Assembly: GCA_025934075.1 (NCBI GenBank)
Contig: JAICYT010000017.1
Coordinates: 1 to 34,070, forward strand
Origin: Gemmatimonadaceae bacterium
GTDB taxonomy: Bacteria; Gemmatimonadota; Gemmatimonadetes; Gemmatimonadales; Gemmatimonadaceae
Length of the DNA: 34,070 bases
Direction of reading: 5' to 3'
The position numbers were made by a program, and so were the translations under genes. The notes under the pieces are model-generated. The model was not told the DNA's origin. It saw only the letters and a program-made list of their open reading frames with translations, and did not search any database. Every line of letters starts with the position of its first letter. Positions within the stretch are counted from its first letter, which is position 1. This document shows, piece by piece, positions 28,101-34,070 of the stretch.

Positions 28101-30518
28101 ATGGACCTGCTGCGCCAAGACATACGCTTCGCTCTGCGCTCGCTTCGCAACGCGCGCACGACCAGCATCATCGCGATTCTCTGCCTCGCGCTCGGAATCG
28201 GCGCGAACACCGCGATCTTCTCCGTCGTTCGCGCCGTGCTGCTCGAGGCACTTCCGTACGCAGCGCCGCAGCAACTGGTTTCGGTCAACGAGTTAGGCGC
28301 GCGCGGACCGGGCTCGGTGTCGGGTGCCGTCTACTTCGACTTGAAGGCCGAGCGTCGAATCTTTGCCGATGTTGCGGCGTGGGCACGCACGAGTCGCGAC
28401 CTTGGCGACGTCGGCGAGCCCGAGCGACTGCGCGCCGTCCGCAGCACGACCAACTTGTTCTCCACGCTCGGCGTCAAGCCGATCGTCGGACGAACCTTTG
28501 TCGACAGCGACGCTCCACCGTCGGGCGCGCCCGTCGTGATTCTCAGCGAGGGATTCTGGCGCCGCCGCTTCAGCGGCGATCCGACGATCGTCGGCACGCA
28601 AATCACGCTGAGCAACACGCGATATACCGTGATCGGTGTCATGCCCGCGTCGTTCGACTTTCCGATTACGACGCTGCGGACGGAGCTCTGGGTTCCACTC
28701 AACTTCACCGACATGGGCGGAATAACGGAGCGGAACAATCGCTCCCTGCAGGTTGTGGCGCGTCTCGTGCCAGGCGTTGATTCGGCGAGCGCGGCGGCAA
28801 GTCTGTCGCTCGTCGCAAAGCGTCTCGCCGAAGCGTATCCGGCAGCGCACAAGGGTCGGGGCCTGTTGGTGAGAACGGTTTCCGGGAATACCGTCGGCCG
28901 GATCCGGCCCGCACTTCTCGTTCTCCTCGCGGCGGTCGGACTCGTGTTGTTGATCGCCTGCGCGAACGTCGCGAACCTCACCCTCGCCCGTGCCGCCGGC
29001 CGACGCCGCGAGATCGCCATTCGCTCGGCATTGGGTGCCGAGCGTCCGCGACTCGTTCGGCAGTTACTGACCGAAAGTACGATTCTCTCATTGGCGGGCG
29101 GTGCGCTCGGACTCGCGGTTGCATGGTGGGGTTTGCGTGCGCTGCTGGAGATGTCGGCCAACGTGCTTCCGCGCAGCGAGACGATCGGCCTTCACGGTGG
29201 CGTGCTGCTGTTCGCGACGATCATGTCGTTCGCGACTGGAATGGGCATCGGTGTCATTCCCGCTCTCCGCGCGACGCGGTCCGACCTTCGGGCCGATCTC
29301 TCCGACGCCGCAGGAAAGTCGAGCGTCTCAGCGGCTCGTCACCGCACGCTCAAGGGGCTCATCGTCGGCGAGATCGCGCTGTCGGTCGTTCTCCTCACTG
29401 GAGCGGGGTTGGTGATTCGAAGCTTCGTCGCACTGCTCGACGTGGACGCGGGATTTCGCGCCGAACGGGTGCTGACGTTCAACGTCGCGTCGCCGGCGGT
29501 CGTCGTGCCCGACACCATGCGCTATGCGCAGGTGTACGGCCCGATCCTCGAGCGACTGCGCGCGCTTCCCGGAGTCCGCGCCGCGGGAATGACGAACGTG
29601 CTCCCTGTCGCCGGGGGTACGACGGATCGCTTCTTCCAGATCACCGGCCGCGCGGTGGAATCGGACATCAATCGTCGTCCGGACGCGCAGCTCCGCGCAA
29701 TCAGCAGCGACTATTTCCGCGCCTTCGGCATTCGAGTGTTGAGCGGTCGAGAGTTTACCGATCATGATACCGACAAGTCGAGCAAGGTGATCGTCGTGAA
29801 CGAAGAGCTCGTGCGACGATATTTTCCGAACGAGAATCCAATCGGCCAGCGGATCGAGATCAGCCAAGGTATTCCGCTCACGATCGTCGGCGTCGTGCGC
29901 GCGGTTCGCGAGATCGGGCTCGACCAGGAGCTGCTGCCGGAGTTTTACGTCCCCGCGATACAAACGCGTGAGGGGACGAACGCGATGTCCTTCGTCGTGT
30001 CGACGACCAGCGAGCCCGACGCGCTCGCACGCGAGGTTCGTACCGTCGTGCGCGCGGTCGTGCCGCGTCAGCCGATATACGGGCTGGCCACGATGAATGC
30101 CGTCGTTCGCGACTCGCTCGGCGACCGCCGCTTGCTGCTCACGCTGCTCGGATTGTTTGCCGGGTTGGCGTTGGTGCTGTCGGCCGCCGGCGTCTACGGC
30201 GTCATGTCGTACGGCGTCACGCAGCGTCGTCGCGAGATTGGAATTCGCATCGCGCTCGGCGCCAAGTTCGGCGATGTGACGTCAATGGTTCTGCGCGACG
30301 TATTCGGCGTTGCGGCGCTTGGCATCGGTGTCGGCGTTGCGGCGACGCTTGCCTTTGCGCGCGTGATGACGAGCGTCCTATACGGCGTGAGCGCGTATGA
30401 CGTCGTGACCTACCTCGCGGTGCCCGTGATCATCGGGGCGGTTGCGCTCGTCGCGGGTGCGGTGCCCGCGATGCGCGCCGCACGGATCGACCCACTCCTC
30501 GCGATGCGAACGGAGTGA
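28101..30518 (+). CDS. ADOP/MacB-FtsX family ABC transporter permease (805 aa)
   Basis: MDLLRQDIRFALRSLRNARTTSIIAILCLALGIGANTAIFSVVRAVLLEALPY, IACANVANLTLARAAGRRREIAIRSALGAERPRLVRQLLTES, GVYGVMSYGVTQRRREIGIRIALGAKFGDVTSMVLRD. Confidence 0.93.
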   Translation: MDLLRQDIRFALRSLRNARTTSIIAILCLALGIGANTAIFSVVRAVLLEALPYAAPQQLVSVNELGARGPGSVSGAVYFDLKAERRIFADVAAWARTSRDLGDVGEPERLRAVRSTTNLFSTLGVKPIVGRTFVDSDAPPSGAPVVILSEGFWRRRFSGDPTIVGTQITLSNTRYTVIGVMPASFDFPITTLRTELWVPLNFTDMGGITERNNRSLQVVARLVPGVDSASAAASLSLVAKRLAEAYPAAHKGRGLLVRTVSGNTVGRIRPALLVLLAAVGLVLLIACANVANLTLARAAGRRREIAIRSALGAERPRLVRQLLTESTILSLAGGALGLAVAWWGLRALLEMSANVLPRSETIGLHGGVLLFATIMSFATGMGIGVIPALRATRSDLRADLSDAAGKSSVSAARHRTLKGLIVGEIALSVVLLTGAGLVIRSFVALLDVDAGFRAERVLTFNVASPAVVVPDTMRYAQVYGPILERLRALPGVRAAGMTNVLPVAGGTTDRFFQITGRAVESDINRRPDAQLRAISSDYFRAFGIRVLSGREFTDHDTDKSSKVIVVNEELVRRYFPNENPIGQRIEISQGIPLTIVGVVRAVREIGLDQELLPEFYVPAIQTREGTNAMSFVVSTTSEPDALAREVRTVVRAVVPRQPIYGLATMNAVVRDSLGDRRLLLTLLGLFAGLALVLSAAGVYGVMSYGVTQRRREIGIRIALGAKFGDVTSMVLRDVFGVAALGIGVGVAATLAFARVMTSVLYGVSAYDVVTYLAVPVIIGAVALVAGAVPAMRAARIDPLLAMRTE

Positions 30519-30548
30519 GTCGATCGAGCACGATCATAGTTCCGTCAA

Positions 30549-32111
30549 CTACCGAAGCTCGAATCCCGGATCGATCGACGGACGTTTGGGCACGTTTGCG
30601 GCGATCCATCCGGTCATGTACATCCACTGCGTCATACGCGTGAGCTTGGGATAGTTGATGCGTTTCGGTTCGTCGCGCGGCGTGTGGTAGTCCGAATGCA
30701 AGTTCGTCGAGAAGAACAGCGACGGCACCTTTCGCTCCGCGTACGGCACGTGATCGCTGCGGAAATACCAGCCTTCGGGATGCGTGGGCCGATCCCACGA
30801 TGAATCGATCACGAACTTGCCGGTGAGTTTGTTGGCATCGATCGCCATCTGGACCAGCTCCGACGAATTGCGATGCGGAGGTTGCGAGCCGAGGAGTGCG
30901 GCGGTGTCGGGGTTGTTGCGGCCGATCATGTCGCCGTTGAGCACCGCGACGGTCTGCGAGAGCGGCACGACGGGATGCATGACGTAGTAGCGCGACCCGA
31001 GCAGCCCACGCTCCTCGGCGCCGTGAAAGACAAAGAGCGCGGAGCGCTTGCTCGGCTGCTTGACCCAGGCGCGCGCGATCGCGAGGAGTGCAACGCTCGT
31101 CGACGCGTTGTCGTCGGCGCCGTTCCAGATGGAATCGCCGGCGACGCTGTAGCGCACCCCGTCGTGGTCTTGATGTGAGCTGAACAGAACGTACTCATCG
31201 CGCAGCGTGGGATCGGTGCCGCGCACCATCCCGATGATGTTCACCGACGGCGACTCGAAGCTCTCGGCTCGGAGGTGAATCTCCATCGGTTGCGGCTCAC
31301 GTAGTTCGGCGAGCGCTGAGCGATGCGCGAGCAGAATTGGCACCGGAGCTTGCGGCGGACCACCTGCTCCGCGCCCACCGCGCCCACCTCGAGCGCCGCC
31401 TGCGTTGCGCACGAAGCGCGGCGCCCCGCCCACGACGTCGTATGCGCCGCGCATCTGCGTCTTGGCGATGCCATCGAACCCGATCTCGGCGATCGAGTCG
31501 GCGATGAGCACGACCGCTGCCGCGCCGCGTCGGGTGAAGCGAGCCGCTTCGGGCGTGGCTGCGGCGCGCGTGTAGTTCACTTCATACGTGTTCGTGGTGG
31601 TGCGCACGTTGGCGGGCGGCGGCGCCGCGAGCGTGGCGACGACGATCTTGCCGCGGACGTCGGCGGTGCTGTCGCTGCCATCGCCCACGAACACGGTTGT
31701 GCCGGAAACTTCGGCGACGGCGTTCGAGGTCGGGGTGATGTCGGTCCACAGCGTCAGCGGACGACCGTGCAGCGATATGCTGCTCGAGACCGTCGAGATT
31801 CGCGTGCGCCGCATGTTCCACCATTGGAAGTACGTGCCGTCGTCGCCGCGCGGTGCCAGTCCAATCTTCCGCATCTCGTCGGCGACCCACATCGACGCCC
31901 GAAGCTCGTCGAGCGTGCCGGCTTCGCGCCCGCGCATCTCGTCGCCGGCCATTGCGTACAGGTCGCGTTTGAGATCCGCTTCACGAATGAGCGACATCGC
32001 CGCTGGAGGACGAATGCTCGCTGCTGTGGATGGCTTGGTAGATTGAGCGACGAGCGTCGACGTGGCGACGGCGCTGACCGCGACGATGAAGGCGACGGAA
32101 GTGGGGCGCAT
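30549..32111 (-). CDS. Secreted M28 family metallopeptidase
   Basis: Zn-site motifs FSSHQDHDG, WNGADDNASTSVALL, GAEERGLLGSRYY, NGDMIGRN and STNLHSDYHTPRDE. In-frame ATG at 32111 gives signal peptide MRPTSVAFIVAVSAVATSTLVAQ. Confidence 0.93.
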   Translation of the reverse strand: MRPTSVAFIVAVSAVATSTLVAQSTKPSTAASIRPPAAMSLIREADLKRDLYAMAGDEMRGREAGTLDELRASMWVADEMRKIGLAPRGDDGTYFQWWNMRRTRISTVSSSISLHGRPLTLWTDITPTSNAVAEVSGTTVFVGDGSDSTADVRGKIVVATLAAPPPANVRTTTNTYEVNYTRAAATPEAARFTRRGAAAVVLIADSIAEIGFDGIAKTQMRGAYDVVGGAPRFVRNAGGARGGRGGRGAGGPPQAPVPILLAHRSALAELREPQPMEIHLRAESFESPSVNIIGMVRGTDPTLRDEYVLFSSHQDHDGVRYSVAGDSIWNGADDNASTSVALLAIARAWVKQPSKRSALFVFHGAEERGLLGSRYYVMHPVVPLSQTVAVLNGDMIGRNNPDTAALLGSQPPHRNSSELVQMAIDANKLTGKFVIDSSWDRPTHPEGWYFRSDHVPYAERKVPSLFFSTNLHSDYHTPRDEPKRINYPKLTRMTQWMYMTGWIAANVPKRPSIDPGFELR

Positions 32112-32378
32112 GGCAACGGGTTGGTGTCTGTCGAACGTACGCGCGGGGCGCACCAGCGTCTACCGCCTCCGCCTGAAACGGCTACAATCTCTTCATGGCA
32201 TTTCATCGGAGTGCACCGACACGAAGCAGAGAAGTGCTCGGGAGCGCGAGTCTGCTTGTGCTGGTCGCTATGACATCGGGCGCTCAATCGATTCCGGGTG
32301 CCGTACTCGCTAAGCGCGAGCCGCATCATCACCTCGCCTACGAGTGACTCGACGCTGCGACGCGCTGGCCTCGAGACA

Positions 32379-32881
32379 ATGATCATTCGGCAAAGCGTGC
32401 CTGCGGATTTCGAAGCGATCCTGGCTGTCATCAACGACGCTGCCCAAGCCTATCGCGATGTCATTCCACCTGACCGATGGCATGAACCGTACATGCCGGC
32501 GGAAGAACTCGCGAACGAGATCGTCGCCGGCGTCGCGTTCTGGGTTGCCGAGCGGGACGGACGCGTCGCAGGCGTCATGGGGATGCAAGACAAAGGGGAC
32601 GTCGTACTGGTGCGCCACGCGTACGTCGAGACAAGCGCGCAGAAGACCGGTGTCGGGACCAGTCTCCTGCGTCACGTCGAAAACCTTGTCGACAAACGAA
32701 TCCGATCGGGACCTGGTCGGCGGCGACGTGGGCCATCGATTTCTACCGGCGCAACGGGTACATCCAAGTTCACAGCGACGACAAAGAACGATTGCTCCGG
32801 CAATATTGGTCGATACCCGGCAGACAGATCGAAACGTCCGTCGTGCTGGGCAATCGACGATGGACGGAGAGCGCGCCGTAA
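32379..32881 (+). pseudogene. GNAT family N-acetyltransferase with an apparent single-base frameshift near 32705
   Basis: Frame from ATG 32379 encodes MIIRQSVPADFEAILAVINDAAQAYRDVIPPDRWHEPYMPAEEL...VRHAYVETSAQKTGVGTSLLRHVENLVDKRI. The family continues in another frame as GTWSAATWAIDFYRRNGYIQVHSDDKERLLRQYWSIPGRQIETSVVLGNRRWTESAP*, ending at TAA 32879-32881. Confidence 0.85.
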
Positions 32882-32892
32882 CGAGTGGCCCG

Positions 32893-32924
32893 CGCGACTT
32901 CAGTCGCGAGATTCTAGTCGCGAG
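32893..32924. terminator. Hairpin plus direct repeat between convergent genes (possible terminator)
   Basis: CGCGACT (32893-32899) and AGTCGCG (32902-32908) are perfect inverted repeats, with a second AGTCGCGAG copy at 32916-32924. Lies between the GNAT stop and the MmgE/PrpD stop. Confidence 0.4.
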
Positions 32925-34070
32925 GCCGGCGGATCAACTGTCCAATCGTCTCGGCTGAATCGAGTCGCCAAATTCTACTCGCGGCGTCACGCGCCTCGGC
33001 GTCGCTGGCACCTCCGCGAAAGCACGCGAGACGCACGGCTTTGTCCTCGAGCTCAGCACGCGACAATGAATTCCCAGGATCACCCTTCGGAACGTCGACT
33101 CGCGCCGTGAGCATGCGCCCGCCGGTCGTCTCGACTTCGACCTTCCCAATCCAACGACGCGGATACGCAGCATCGATCTCGGAATCGAGCACCATCTGCA
33201 CACGCCGCCGCACCGCCGCGACGCGCGTGTCTTCGAGTGCGTGACGCTCGAACTCATCGAGGCCTGCGTTCCCGTGCACCGCAATGAGTCCCAGCACGGT
33301 TCCCATCGAGAACTTTGCCTGATGCACACTCGTCGGCTCGATCACTTGACCCAGCACGTCGAGCGCGCCTTGATGAACCCGTGCAGTGACGCACGCGATC
33401 TCGTCGTGCGACAGTTGCTCGCGATGCATGAGCGCCAGCAATGCGTCCGCCGCGGGATGCGTGTGACGACACGACGCATGCCACTTGTACGACGTCTCGA
33501 TCGTCGCCCACCGAGTGCCTAAGCCGTCGGTCAGCCTCGACGGATCCGCGTCGTTCGACATCCCTGCGCCGAGACCTTGCGCTCCCTCGAGAATGCGTCG
33601 CGCGCCCGTCATACCGGAGCGCGCCAGGTACGCGGCCAACAACCCATCGGCGGCCGCCTTTGCCGTATGAAGTTGCTTCGAGTCCGCGGCGTCGCGCAGG
33701 AATTCCCACAACCCCGCCGCTTGCGTACCAGCCGATCCGAACGCGTGCTGCACCGCGTCTGCGTCGAGACGCAATAGCCTCGAGACCGCGGCCGCCGACG
33801 CCATCGTGCCAGCGGTGCCGGTCGTATGAAAAATCTTATAGTGCGACCGGCCGAGGAATTCGCCGACGCGAATGCCGACCTCGTAGCCCGCGATCGCGGC
33901 CACCAGCAACTCGCGACCCGACGCGCCTTCGGCTTGAGCGACGCCCAACGCCGCCGGAAACACCACGGTACCCGGATGAAACACGGAGCCGTTGTGCACG
34001 TCGTCCTGCTCCGCGACGTGCGATGCCGCTGCATTCGCAAGCGCAGCAAGATACGGGCTCGTCGTCCTGC
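32914..34070 (-). CDS. MmgE/PrpD family protein, truncated at the right window edge
   Basis: SHVAEQDDVHNGSVFHPGTVVFPAALGVAQAEGASGRELLVAAIAGYEVGIRVGEFLG...TTGTAGTMASAAAVSRLLRLDADAVQHAFGSAGTQAAGLWEF...KWHASCRHTHPAADALL. The frame stays open upstream to the window end. Confidence 0.93.
   Translation of the reverse strand, partial: RTTSPYLAALANAAASHVAEQDDVHNGSVFHPGTVVFPAALGVAQAEGASGRELLVAAIAGYEVGIRVGEFLGRSHYKIFHTTGTAGTMASAAAVSRLLRLDADAVQHAFGSAGTQAAGLWEFLRDAADSKQLHTAKAAADGLLAAYLARSGMTGARRILEGAQGLGAGMSNDADPSRLTDGLGTRWATIETSYKWHASCRHTHPAADALLALMHREQLSHDEIACVTARVHQGALDVLGQVIEPTSVHQAKFSMGTVLGLIAVHGNAGLDEFERHALEDTRVAAVRRRVQMVLDSEIDAAYPRRWIGKVEVETTGGRMLTARVDVPKGDPGNSLSRAELEDKAVRLACFRGGASDAEARDAASRIWRLDSAETIGQLIRRPRD

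Noticed and set aside
1-34070. CRISPR array, prophage, transposon, toxin-antitoxin or restriction system
   Set aside because: No regularly spaced long repeats, integrase or transposase motifs, or defence gene cluster seen. The lone Uma2-type gene is common and not sufficient evidence of a mobile or defence system.

Overview
GC-rich, densely coded bacterial chromosomal segment. Gene families and style (ADOP/MacB-like permeases paired with PadR regulators, a Ser/Thr kinase-TPR receptor, many secreted hydrolases) suggest Gemmatimonadota, but this is inferred from family content only. I support about 23 coding features: a left-truncated multicopper oxidase, two GNAT acetyltransferases (one apparently frameshifted), four ADOP-type permeases (two with adjacent PadR genes), two serine hydrolases, a MATE transporter, a membrane Ser/Thr kinase with TPRs, a Uma2-type protein, a GH27 alpha-galactosidase, a Tat-type metallophosphoesterase fused to a cupredoxin, a methyltransferase, an amidohydrolase, an M28 peptidase, a right-truncated MmgE/PrpD protein, and several uncharacterised small or secreted proteins. 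I saw no rRNA, tRNA, CRISPR, prophage or transposase. No complete undescribed defence or mobile system is evident. The items most worth a second look are the metallophosphoesterase-cupredoxin fusion, a GH27-ADOP gene pair, a nested hairpin with three 17-bp-spaced repeats at 22131-22196, a TIM-barrel-like lipoprotein, a probable domain-permuted multicopper oxidase, and a single-base frameshift in a GNAT gene.
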